A DNA stretch of 6,470 bases, taken from assembly GCA_004356415.1 (NCBI GenBank), contig SMWN01000034.1, forward strand, positions 1 through 6,470, given 5' to 3'. The notes below the pieces were generated by a model. That model did no database searches and was not told the DNA's origin. It was given only the letters and a program-made list of their open reading frames with translations. The translations under genes and the position numbers were made by a program. Positions 1-6,101 of the stretch are shown one piece after another. Positions within the stretch are counted from its first letter, which is position 1; each line of letters opens with the position of its first letter. Source of the stretch: Gammaproteobacteria bacterium (GTDB lineage: Bacteria > Pseudomonadota > Gammaproteobacteria > Eutrophobiales > Eutrophobiaceae).

Positions 1-47
1 AGGCCAATGACAACGAATAAAAGAATGGGAAAATAATTTTCCAGCAT
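1..47 (-). CDS. nuoA: NADH-quinone oxidoreductase subunit A, N-terminal start only (partial)
   Basis: The minus strand opens at ATG 47-45 and reads MLENYFPILLFVVIGL before the window ends. This closely resembles the start of NuoA, the small membrane subunit of respiratory complex I, whose N-terminus is typically ML-x-x-Y-x-P-I-L-x-F followed by hydrophobic residues of the first membrane helix. An AAGGTG ribosome binding site lies at 64-59, 11 bases upstream. In many proteobacteria nuoA is the first gene of the nuo operon, so the rest of that operon would be expected to the left. Only 15 complete codons are visible, so this call rests on a short match. Another small membrane protein is possible, but the start motif fits NuoA well. 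Confidence 0.55.
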   Translation of the reverse strand, partial: MLENYFPILLFVVIG

Positions 48-58
48 CTGGTTTGTTA

Positions 59-64
59 CACCTT
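59..64 (-). promoter_or_regulatory. Ribosome binding site of the nuoA-like gene
   Basis: On the minus strand the hexamer AAGGTG sits 11 bases before the ATG at 47. The spacing is slightly long but usable, and it supports translation starting there. Confidence 0.45.
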
Positions 65-179
65 TTCAATCCAAAAAAATTGAAGAAAAACACATGCAAC
101 CAGGCAACAAACGTCTGGCTTTGTCTGCAGCTGTTTAACTATGCTGACAGTATACAATCTCGCAACGCAACAATCACTG

Positions 180-194
180 AAATAGTGACTATTT
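180..194. repeat. Perfect short palindrome AAATAGT-G-ACTATTT
   Basis: Seven-base arms around a single central G, located about 135 bases upstream of the nuoA-like start. It could be an operator-type dyad or a weak hairpin, but no U-run follows on either strand. Such a short AT-rich palindrome can arise by chance. Confidence 0.35.
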
Positions 195-347
195 TTGATT
201 AAAAACATGTTAATTTTAATGAAAAAATAAATTGCCAATTAGGGGAAAATATTCTCCCTGACCATGATAACGCTACCGATTATCCTTATATTATTTTTCA
301 GGGGAACTCTTCGCCAGATGCAGGAATGCACTTATATTAGAATTTTT

Positions 348-494
348 CTAGCTATTTTGCAGGTAGGTATATGTCAATGCAGCCAGCGCGATTGTCAAAG
401 GCCCAAATACGAGATAATCCTTCCAGTGAATCTTTTTCTTCTCTTCCCGTTTATTTGCTGACTTCTTTTTAAAGCTGTTCTCCGCGTAACGCCA
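348..494 (-). pseudogene. In-frame tail beyond the kinase stop: basic linker plus one transmembrane helix
   Basis: Directly after the kinase stop codon (497-495) the same frame stays open for 48 codons to a TAG at 350-348. It encodes a strongly basic stretch (KKKSANKREEKKK) followed by one hydrophobic helix, roughly YLVFGPLTIALAALTYTYL, and a short polar end. A basic juxtamembrane segment before a single helix is the usual layout for bacterial membrane-anchored serine/threonine kinases, so this is probably the original C-terminal anchor, cut off by a nonsense change such as CAA to TAA. It has no good start codon of its own in this frame. The alternative is a separate tiny gene starting at the ATG that overlaps the kinase stop (495-493), but that frame ends after eight codons unless a +1 shift occurs. 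Confidence 0.5.
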
Positions 495-1420
495 TTAGGT
501 TGCAGTCGTTAAACTGGGATCAGTTAGCATTGTATGCCATTCATCTACAGTTTGTGGTCGATCCTTGTGATTCGTACGTATAGCGTGTTCAACAGCCCGC
601 AACAAGAATGGTGAATATTTATCATTATGTTTATCCAGAATATCCACGATTTCCTGGATAGCTTCTTCACCACTGGTACGATTACGAAAGGTTGCATCAG
701 TGGGCGCCTCACCTGTTATCGCTCGGTACAGGGTAGCACCCAGGGCATAGATGTCCGTCCAGGGACCTTGCATATCGCTCCTGCCATAGTATTGTTCAAA
801 AGGAGCATAACCTGGGGAGGCAACTTTTGTCAGCGTCATAGTTGCTTCACCTATCGCCTGACGCGCCGATCCAAAATCCAGTAACAATGCCGTCCCGTCT
901 GCACGGATAAATATATTTCCGGGTTTGATATCGCGATGTATAAAACCTTCCGCGTGCATACTCTCCAAACCATCAAGTAAACCCAGCACCATATCGGTGA
1001 GTTCTTCTTCGGATGGTTGCCCCTTTTTAAGTCTTTCAGAAAAGCTTATGCCCTTCTCATAGCTCATCACCATATAGGCTGTACTGTTAGTTTCAAAAAC
1101 TGTATGAACGCGCACAATATTAGGATGGTTAAATTTACATAAAGTCCGTGCTTCTCTTATAAATCGTTCAAGACCCCATTCTAGCTGACAGACACTGTCC
1201 TCAGTTTCACCAAGAGAATGCACAGTGTAATCTGCACTACGAGTCGCCATACCTTGCGGCATAAACTCTTTGATCGCTACGTCGCGTTCCAGATTGTTGT
1301 CTGTGCCAGATAGGTAATACCAAAACCACCCTGCCATAATATGCTTTTAATCGTATATTCGTTCAGCTCATAACCGACTGGTAGAGTAGATAAATCAGGC
1401 GATGGTTGTGATTTCTGCAT
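495..1420 (-). pseudogene. Serine/threonine protein kinase (Hanks type), frameshifted
   Basis: This would encode a bacterial eukaryotic-like kinase that transfers phosphate from ATP to Ser/Thr residues. The upstream part (ATG 1420-1418) carries GYELNEYTIKSIL and the glycine loop GGFGITYLA. The rest lies one frame away and begins at about 1301. In that 280-residue frame one sees VAIK with the invariant lysine (23), the helix-C glutamate (62), the catalytic loop HRDIKPGN (134-141), DFG (154-156), GYAPFEQY in the APE position (176-183) and the late arginine (260). Adding one base near 1301-1304 joins the pieces as LA-x-DNNLERDVAIKE, a normal family spelling, giving about 308 residues. The first loop glycine is tryptophan (codon 1336-1334). 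No ligand-sensing region remains before the stop. The gene is either decayed or carries a sequencing error. The TTG at 1480 gives a longer N-terminus, but ATG 1420 suits the domain better. Confidence 0.85.
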
Positions 1421-1573
1421 TAACCTAGCTTCTAAAATGTATCTGTCATTAAATGAAAGAAGTGGACATAACGTTTCCAAAGACCATTATGAAGAAGAAA
1501 CATCGTTGAATAAATGAGTATTCCCTCACAAACTGGCACAGCTAAATACCAATGAGGGATAAAAACTGAAATA
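1421..1573. other. Short intergenic region upstream of the kinase
   Basis: This gap separates the small gene ending at 1574 from the kinase start. A 7-base inverted repeat (TCCCTCA at 1522-1528, TGAGGGA at 1553-1559) has a 24-base loop and no T-run on either side, so it is not a convincing terminator. A weak AGG only three bases before ATG 1420 is the sole ribosome binding candidate for the kinase. I see no clear promoter, so the kinase may be read together with the small gene. Confidence 0.3.
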
Positions 1574-1801
1574 TTAATCAGGCTTACAGGATTTTAATGC
1601 CTTGAAAGCACGGCTACCTTTGTCCACAGTTGCAGCGGATTCCGAGCCATCGGTAAAAATAGTAGCATCACTAGCATCCGTGTATTTATGTCCACTCTCA
1701 CAGCTTTCTACATCCGCATAAAACTCTAGAGCAGACTGCATAATCTTGTTTTGCCTTTCCAGCTCAGCGGTATCACCGGAACTTTTTTTACAGAAAAACA
1801 C
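1574..1801 (-). CDS. Small cytoplasmic protein of unknown function, 75 residues
   Basis: I do not recognise this family. The start is a GTG at 1801-1799, chosen because AGGAG lies exactly eight bases upstream (1814-1810), the best ribosome binding site in the window. A plausible promoter with an extended -10 element stands just before it. The product is polar and slightly acidic, has no membrane segment or signal peptide, and contains three cysteines (4, 34, 72). Residues 11-30 (AELERQNKIMQSALEFYADV) look helical and could be amphipathic. The second half is rich in Ser, Thr, Ala and Asp and is probably loosely structured. It sits 153 bases upstream of the broken kinase on the same strand, so a functional link such as a kinase substrate or regulator is conceivable but unproven. 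Confidence 0.6.
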   Translation of the reverse strand: MFFCKKSSGDTAELERQNKIMQSALEFYADVESCESGHKYTDASDATIFTDGSESAATVDKGSRAFKALKSCKPD

Positions 1802-1809
1802 AGTCTTAT

Positions 1810-1814
1810 CTCCT
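1810..1814 (-). promoter_or_regulatory. Strong ribosome binding site deciding a GTG start
   Basis: AGGAG on the minus strand, eight bases before the GTG at 1801. It is the main reason to accept the 75-residue frame as a real gene and to choose this start. Confidence 0.65.
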
Positions 1815-1840
1815 GAATTTCATTGTAATTTTAACTGTCG

Positions 1841-1868
1841 GTTCTAGCATTTTTCACTTTGTTTTCAA
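1841..1868 (-). promoter_or_regulatory. Putative sigma-70 promoter of the 75-residue gene
   Basis: The -35 box is TTGAAA (1868-1863) and the -10 box is TAGAAC (1846-1841), 16 bases apart, with a TGC just before the -10 giving an extended -10 element. Transcription would begin near 1834, leaving a leader of about 33 bases. The -10 matches consensus at only four of six positions, so this is tentative. Confidence 0.4.
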
Positions 1869-1929
1869 TATATTAAAATATCAAATCATCTTGCACTAAT
1901 TTCTGGCAAGTAGAAACAAAACTACTACT

Positions 1930-2466
1930 TCATTTTTCTGTTGATAAATTCCTTTTATAGGAAGCCATTATTTCCTCACGTGCGGCAGCGGCATCATGCC
2001 AGCCTTCAACTTTTACCCATTTGCCCGGTTCAAGATCTTTATAATGCTCAAAGAAATGGGTGATCTGATTGATAAGAACATCCGGGAAGTCATTTGGTGC
2101 ATTAATGTTTGAATACATACTTGATAATTTATCGACAGGTACGGCCAGGATTTTGGCGTCAATACCTGATTCATCAGTCATTGCCAACATACCGACCGGA
2201 CGGCATTGAACGACAGATCCAGAAATTAGGGGCACATCCGTTACCACAAGCACATCAACCGGATCGCCATCATCTGCTAAAGTTTCCGGAATATAGCCAT
2301 AGTTGCAGGGATAATGCATCGCGGTGTTCATGAAACGATCGACAAACATCATCCCGGTCTCCTTGTCCACTTCATATTTGACCGGATCGCCGCGTAAGGG
2401 GATCTCGATTATTACGTTAAAATCATCTGGCAGTTGATTCCCTGCGGGAACTTGTCTTATTGGCAT
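1930..2466 (-). CDS. ppa: Inorganic pyrophosphatase, soluble family I
   Basis: This enzyme hydrolyses pyrophosphate to two phosphates in the cytoplasm, pulling nucleic acid, protein and activated-intermediate synthesis forward. The 178-residue length is normal for the bacterial hexameric type. The family signature DGDPVDV is at 66-72. All active-site positions known from the E. coli enzyme are present, shifted by one: E21, K30, E32, R44, Y52, Y56, D66, D68, D71, D98, D103, K105, Y142 and K143. The ATG at 2466-2464 is preceded by GAGG about eight bases upstream. The gene starts 25 bases after the DUF2207 gene stops, so it is probably read from the same message, although it could have its own promoter inside that gene. 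Nothing suggests damage. Confidence 0.97.
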   Translation of the reverse strand: MPIRQVPAGNQLPDDFNVIIEIPLRGDPVKYEVDKETGMMFVDRFMNTAMHYPCNYGYIPETLADDGDPVDVLVVTDVPLISGSVVQCRPVGMLAMTDESGIDAKILAVPVDKLSSMYSNINAPNDFPDVLINQITHFFEHYKDLEPGKWVKVEGWHDAAAAREEIMASYKRNLSTEK

Positions 2467-2491
2467 GCTATTACCTCATTGGTCATAAGTA

Positions 2492-4483
2492 TTACCAACC
2501 ACCGCCACCTCCGCCACCTCCGCCACCACCTGATGATCCCCCACCACCACTGCCGGATGATGAGCCGGGTGCCCTGGAAGATGAGGCGATTGCACTGGTA
2601 AAAGAAGACCCGAGTGAACTGGTAAAATTACCAATGTTTGTATTATTCCAATGTGTACCGTGATACCAGGTCGGTGAGTAGCTGCCACTAGATGCTTGTG
2701 CCTGGGCAAGTACATCAGCAAATGATTCGCCCCATTGCTGTTCAACGCCTAGGGCTAGGGCATATGGAAGATATTCTTCAAATAATTCCGGTGACCTTCC
2801 TTTTGGGTGTTTGAAATCCAGTTCATGCCGCTCTGCAATATCGATGTATTGTTTAAATCCTTCAATTTTATCTAATAGTTTCCGTCCAGCCAGCGTGGGC
2901 GCTTTTAGCAGTTCATAAAAGATCCAATTGATGATTGCTGCAATGAGTAAAACGAAACCCATACTAATTGATGTCAGCTGCGTGAACATAAATAAACCAA
3001 ATATCTCACCAGCAATAAAAGGGATGGCAAATATAGATAAATAAATAGCATGAAACACCGAAAATATACTATTTATGTTCGACCATAATTGAATAGCCTG
3101 TTTTATTAAAAAAAACACACCAAATGTCCAACCGATCAACCAAACGAGCATAAATAAAGCGCCGGGATCAAAAGTCGATGGTTGCGAAAAGATAGTTGCA
3201 ACGAGCACAATAAGAGTAATGACAAGTCCGATAACAAAATAAGCTGTGTTAGTCAGAAAATAAATTTTTTCATAATTATTCTGCAGTGATGATTTATGCG
3301 CAGAAACGGCGCCACCAATACGTTGATGATTTTTTTGTGATAGCTTTAATTTGGTTACTTTACCGGAAGCGTCAGTTTCGATGGGAATACCTCCAAGAAC
3401 TTCAATAAATTTCTTCATCATGGGTGAATAGGCAATTAAATCGAGGGTAGTGTTTTTCTCAAAAAGTTTTTTGACGATAGCTGCTTCACCCGGAGCCATT
3501 TCAATATTATCTTCCCCTGTGAGTTCAAGTGAATAATCATCACCGTCTTCTTCAATTTTGAGAAACCCTTTCACGGCCAGATTGATAATGGCCGCAGCAA
3601 AACATGTATTGTCATAACCCATTTTTAAGACGTAACACAAGGAGGCAGGAGAATAACCAGAGGGTGGTTCATAGTGCGGAAAAATAACTCCTTGTTCTGG
3701 ATCTTTACCGACTTTCAGCCAGGCAAGCCCGTAAAAAATAAGCAATATAATTAAACCAACAGATGCAACAATGAGATGACGATTGTCACTCAGCAGGTAA
3801 TCAATTTTTTCAGATGTCGTGGGTTCAGCAATATAGCCTTTAGGCCAGGTAACAACGATGGTCAGACCATGTCGTTCCGGTAAGGTTTGTGTGGCTTCAA
3901 TATATGCAGACCCATCTGATCTAATGCTGGCTGTATAATTCTGGTCTTTGCTACCAGATATACCGGTATAGCCTTCAACTTCAATTGAATCTTGGGGTAT
4001 GATTTCAGGCAACCGTACAGTTGCACTGGCTTTATCGATAGGGAAATCCCAATCATTACCTGTCACATTCCAGTACAGCTCATCATGTTGATCAAAGAAA
4101 CCAAGCTGGCGATTTGTTCGATAAGTAATTGCGTAAGTGTAATCCCCTTTTTTTAGATAACGATTCTTTTCCCCAATATAAATACGTATGCTGTTTGATT
4201 TTTTTTCCGTGTGGAATTTTTCTGGGTTTCCGTCACGTAAAACCTGAACGATTGAAAATCCTACTTTGTATTTATTTCCAAAACGGTCCTTGTACCGGGT
4301 TGGAAAGTCACGATATATACCGCGTTTTATCTTAATACCTTCGGCATTAACCGTGATAGTCTCCGTGACAGTCATATCTCCTTTATCATCAACAACAATA
4401 TCACTGTGATAACTGTGTATGCGTTCTTCAGCCAGGCCAATAGTCGTGAATGAAATCAACAGCAGTGTTATTAGTTGGCGCAT
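2492..4483 (-). CDS. DUF2207 family membrane protein with glycine-rich tail
   Basis: A 663-residue membrane protein of unknown biochemical role. From ATG 4483 it begins with a signal peptide (about 1-18, MRQLITLLLISFTTIGLA). A periplasmic DUF2207 domain follows (about 20-220, with the RGIYRDFP motif at 54-61). A membrane helix lies at 238-256 and a soluble segment with a winged-helix look at 275-385. Several more helices fall between 405 and 526. The cytoplasmic end holds the family motif AGRKLLDKIEGFKQY (532-546) and YLPYALALGV (571-580). The last 25 residues are Gly/Ser, ending in 11 glycines and a tryptophan, a tail seen in this family. A GTG at 4585 would extend the frame, but it lies inside lemA and hides the signal peptide. 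AAGGA stands 11 bases before ATG 4483. The gene follows lemA by 16 bases, a pairing common in bacteria. Confidence 0.88.
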   Translation of the reverse strand: MRQLITLLLISFTTIGLAEERIHSYHSDIVVDDKGDMTVTETITVNAEGIKIKRGIYRDFPTRYKDRFGNKYKVGFSIVQVLRDGNPEKFHTEKKSNSIRIYIGEKNRYLKKGDYTYAITYRTNRQLGFFDQHDELYWNVTGNDWDFPIDKASATVRLPEIIPQDSIEVEGYTGISGSKDQNYTASIRSDGSAYIEATQTLPERHGLTIVVTWPKGYIAEPTTSEKIDYLLSDNRHLIVASVGLIILLIFYGLAWLKVGKDPEQGVIFPHYEPPSGYSPASLCYVLKMGYDNTCFAAAIINLAVKGFLKIEEDGDDYSLELTGEDNIEMAPGEAAIVKKLFEKNTTLDLIAYSPMMKKFIEVLGGIPIETDASGKVTKLKLSQKNHQRIGGAVSAHKSSLQNNYEKIYFLTNTAYFVIGLVITLIVLVATIFSQPSTFDPGALFMLVWLIGWTFGVFFLIKQAIQLWSNINSIFSVFHAIYLSIFAIPFIAGEIFGLFMFTQLTSISMGFVLLIAAIINWIFYELLKAPTLAGRKLLDKIEGFKQYIDIAERHELDFKHPKGRSPELFEEYLPYALALGVEQQWGESFADVLAQAQASSGSYSPTWYHGTHWNNTNIGNFTSSLGSSFTSAIASSSRAPGSSSGSGGGGSSGGGGGGGGGGGW
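2495..2560 (-). repeat. Low-complexity glycine codon tract with 9-base tandem units
   Basis: The 3' end of the DUF2207 gene is built of near-identical nine-base units (GGCGGAGGT-like on the minus strand) coding for glycine runs split by two serines. Such tracts change length easily by replication slippage and are also prone to assembly error. The antisense strand reads as a proline run, which explains a spurious open frame there. Confidence 0.75.
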
Positions 4484-4499
4484 AATCCAAGATTTCCTT

Positions 4500-5018
4500 T
4501 CAAACTGCTTCTTCAAAATCAAAAAATTCTGCTGGGATAAATCGAAAAATTCTCGCAATAAACATATCAGGAAAAGAATCGACACGGATATTTAAGTTAC
4601 GAACTGTACCATTGTAGTAACGACGTGCATACTGGATATGATTTTCTACATCTGTCAGGTTTTTCTGTAAATCAAGGAAGGACCGGTTTGCTTTCAGATC
4701 AGGGTAATCTTCAGCTAGAGCGATAAGTAGATGCAGTTTCGTGCTTAATTCACTCTCAATCTGTCCTTTCCTTTCAATGCCGACAGCCTCTGAACTTTCA
4801 GATCGTAGCGCCGTGATAGCACTTAAAGTTGAGCTTTCATAAGCAGCATATTGCTTAACAGCATCAATCAATTTTGGTATCAGATCATGTCGGCGTTTAA
4901 GCTGAACATCAATATCACTCCATGCGGCCAGCACCCTGTTTTTATCACGCACAAACAGATTATATATAATGATAAGCCATGTTATTACGACCACGAAAAA
5001 GACAAAGATAAGTTCCAT
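4500..5018 (-). CDS. lemA: LemA family protein
   Basis: A 172-residue membrane-anchored helical protein whose function is not established. An N-terminal helix (about 2-22) anchors it, with most of the protein on one side of the membrane. The family signatures are clear: YNLFVRDKNRV after the helix, WSDIDVQLKRRHDLIPKL (33-50), and the C-terminal block AEDYPDLKAN, FLDLQ, LTDVENHIQYARRYYN and VRNLN, ending with FPAEFF-like residues. The length is slightly below the usual 180-200, missing only the variable tail. The ATG at 5018 is preceded by a weak CGGT-type site, and a promoter candidate lies just upstream. It probably heads an operon with the DUF2207 gene and ppa. The LemA/DUF2207 pairing suggests that the two act together at the envelope, which is an inference. 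Confidence 0.93.
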   Translation of the reverse strand: MELIFVFFVVVITWLIIIYNLFVRDKNRVLAAWSDIDVQLKRRHDLIPKLIDAVKQYAAYESSTLSAITALRSESSEAVGIERKGQIESELSTKLHLLIALAEDYPDLKANRSFLDLQKNLTDVENHIQYARRYYNGTVRNLNIRVDSFPDMFIARIFRFIPAEFFDFEEAV

Positions 5019-5043
5019 GATGATTACCGTGATTGAATGTCTT

Positions 5044-5071
5044 TATATATGGTTAACTCATATATTCTCAA
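5044..5071 (-). promoter_or_regulatory. Putative promoter of the lemA operon
   Basis: A -35 box TTGAGA (5071-5066, five of six consensus bases) stands 16 bases from a TATATA -10 box (5049-5044). Transcription would start near 5037 and give a leader of about 20 bases before lemA. The surrounding DNA is AT-rich, so chance matches are possible. Confidence 0.4.
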
Positions 5072-5378
5072 GCCCTTGAATTACGAAAATTGGTGCGATG
5101 GCCGGACACACAATTAAAACATAAGCAATTGATTAATAACATATATAATAAGGAACATTTACGATTATGACCTGCCCCCAGTAACGAGTCCACCTGTTAA
5201 GTTAGATTTCATCATCAAGGGCTATTGTAAGGGGGTGTTACACGCCTACGTTATCGCGGATTATTGAAGTTTTTAATCTAGTGTCAAGTCGCAATACAAA
5301 CAAATATTATTATCCAACGGTTTGTAAATAATAAAATTCTATATAACTGGTGATGAAGGTCAAATATCGAAAATTCTG
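5072..5378. other. Gene-free region containing an insertion sequence remnant
   Basis: No gene is supported here. It holds the IS3-like end described separately (5168-5215). A 7-base inverted repeat (TACAAAC at 5295-5301, GTTTGTA at 5320-5326) with an 18-base loop lies downstream of the CoA transferase fragment. It lacks a U-run and is not a convincing terminator. Confidence 0.4.
5168..5215. mobile_element. Solitary IS3-family-like terminal end (relic)
   Basis: The plus strand from 5168 reads TGACCTGCCCCCAGTAACGA and continues GTCCACCTGTTAAGTTAG. This layout, a TG-start, a short lead, a C5 block, then about nine bases and a TCCACC/TCCAGAC-type block, resembles the ends of IS2/IS3-type elements. 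No second matching end and no transposase frame occur in the window, so the element would be a deletion remnant or a solo end. The precise inner boundary cannot be set by eye. The assignment is from remembered family ends, not a search. Confidence 0.4.
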
Positions 5379-5903
5379 TTAAATAATATCTTTGTCAGTA
5401 AGTTCAGCAATTTGCTTTTTTTCCATTTTCAACAAATCGCGGTAAATTTCATCATTATGTTGACCTAGCTCCGGTCCACACCATTTTACTTTGCCGGGCA
5501 TTTCAGAGAGTTTGGGGGAAACATTATGCATCTTTAATTCATCGAATGCGGGGTGTTTTATCGATATAATGGCTTCACGTGCCTTAAAGTGTATATCTTC
5601 CAACATGTCCGGGGCACGGTTGATCTTGCCATTAGGCACAGCATGTTCATTCATTAATTTACGTAGCTCTGCGGAAGTCATGGTTTTAGTCCACTCTGAA
5701 ATCATATCATCCAGCTCTTGCTGGTGTTTCCCCCGGGCACTGTGGGTAGCATAGCGTTCGTCTTCGACCAGTTCCGGTTTGCCCATGGCTTGAGCGAAAC
5801 GTTTAAATACTGTGTCCTGGTTGGCCGCGATCAAATACTCGCCATCTTTGGTTGGATAGACATTGGCTGGTGCGACATTTGGTAATACCGTACCAGTGCG
5901 TTC
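5379..5903 (-). pseudogene. CaiB/BaiF (class III) CoA transferase, C-terminal half only
   Basis: Class III CoA transferases move CoA between carboxylic acids and are usually about 400 residues long. Only the last 175 or so remain. Typical family wording includes ERTGTVLPNVAPANVYPT at the top, then DGEYLIAANQDTVFKRFAQA, RYATHSARGKHQQELD, AVPNGKINRAPDMLED, HFKAREAI and the ending GPELGQHNDEIYRDLL. The N-terminal half with the catalytic aspartate is absent. The apparent GTG start (5912) has no ribosome binding site and lies in DNA antisense to a PEP synthase fragment, so it is accidental. The homologous part starts near 5903, where the sequence switches to ppsA. The remainder of the frame is free of stops, so the break is either recent or an assembly join. 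The specific substrates cannot be told from this half. Confidence 0.85.
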
Positions 5904-6101
5904 ATCTGCCACGGCTGAAGATCTTCCCGAGGTATCATTCGCAGATCAACAGGATGCCCTTCTAAAGGTTCAAGGTCTTGAGCAGATTGTCAACAAGGTC
6001 AAACAGATATTTGCTTCATTAAATACAGATCGTGCCATTGCCTATCGGGTTCATCATGGTTTTGACCATCGCCAGGTAGCGTTACCAGTGACTGTACAAA
6101 C
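5896..6101 (+). pseudogene. ppsA: Phosphoenolpyruvate synthase, internal N-domain fragment
   Basis: PEP synthase converts pyruvate and ATP to PEP, AMP and phosphate in gluconeogenesis. This plus-strand piece of about 68 codons carries the highly conserved VRSSATAEDLP motif of the nucleotide-binding domain, then SFADQQDALLKVQG, IFASLNTDRAIAYRVHHGFDH and VALPVTVQ. This matches roughly residues 110-190 of a protein of about 800. Nothing before VRSS or after VTVQ belongs to the family: upstream is the CoA transferase fragment on the other strand, and downstream the frame ends at a TGA (6106-6108) before a palindrome cluster. It has no start site of its own and cannot be functional. The open frame can be extended left to 5863, but that part is antisense to the CoA transferase. 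Confidence 0.85.

Larger units (their letters stand above)
48..347. other. AT-rich intergenic leader between the kinase region and the nuoA-like gene
   Basis: I see no supported gene in these 300 bases. Two hydrophobic or low-complexity reading frames cross it, but neither has a credible start or family. The region contains a 15-base perfect palindrome (180-194) and probably carries the promoter and leader of the gene beginning at 47. A TATACT hexamer resembling a -10 box is readable on the minus strand, but no matching -35 box stands at the right distance, so I do not call a promoter. No tRNA-like sequence is visible. Confidence 0.4.

Noticed and set aside
56..238. Minus-strand open frame of 60 codons
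   Set aside because: It starts with TTG and no ribosome binding site, has low-complexity AT-rich composition, and lies in the leader of the nuoA-like gene.
48..347. tRNA-Leu gene upstream of the nuoA-like gene
   Set aside because: No T-loop GGTTC-type sequence or acceptor pairing could be found on either strand.
264..461. Plus-strand open frame of 65 codons
   Set aside because: It is antisense to the basic linker and helix that continue the kinase frame. The hydrophobic look comes from T-rich DNA, and no ribosome binding site is seen.
1421..1480. Longer kinase N-terminus from a TTG at 1480
   Set aside because: The extra 20 residues are not typical of the domain and no ribosome binding site precedes the TTG. 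ATG 1420 gives a usual N-terminus.
1522..1559. Inverted repeat TCCCTCA / TGAGGGA as a terminator of the 75-residue gene
   Set aside because: Only seven pairs, a 24-base loop and no T-run on either strand.
1908..1930. Hairpin AAGTAG / CTACTT after ppa as a terminator
   Set aside because: The stem overlaps the ppa stop, has just six AT-rich pairs, and no U-run follows in the direction of ppa transcription.
2460..2663. Plus-strand proline-rich frame
   Set aside because: It is the antisense reading of the glycine-rich tail of the DUF2207 protein.
2476..2745. Minus-strand frame of 89 codons in the DUF2207 gene
   Set aside because: It is an alternative frame of a strongly supported coding region, with no start signal of its own.
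4484..4585. Upstream GTG start for the DUF2207 protein
   Set aside because: It lies inside lemA and would place 34 residues in front of a clear signal peptide. ATG 4483 fits better.
5904..5912. GTG 5912 as a true start of a short CoA transferase-like protein
   Set aside because: These bases are antisense to the conserved PEP synthase motif, no ribosome binding site is present, and the protein lacks its whole N-terminal half.
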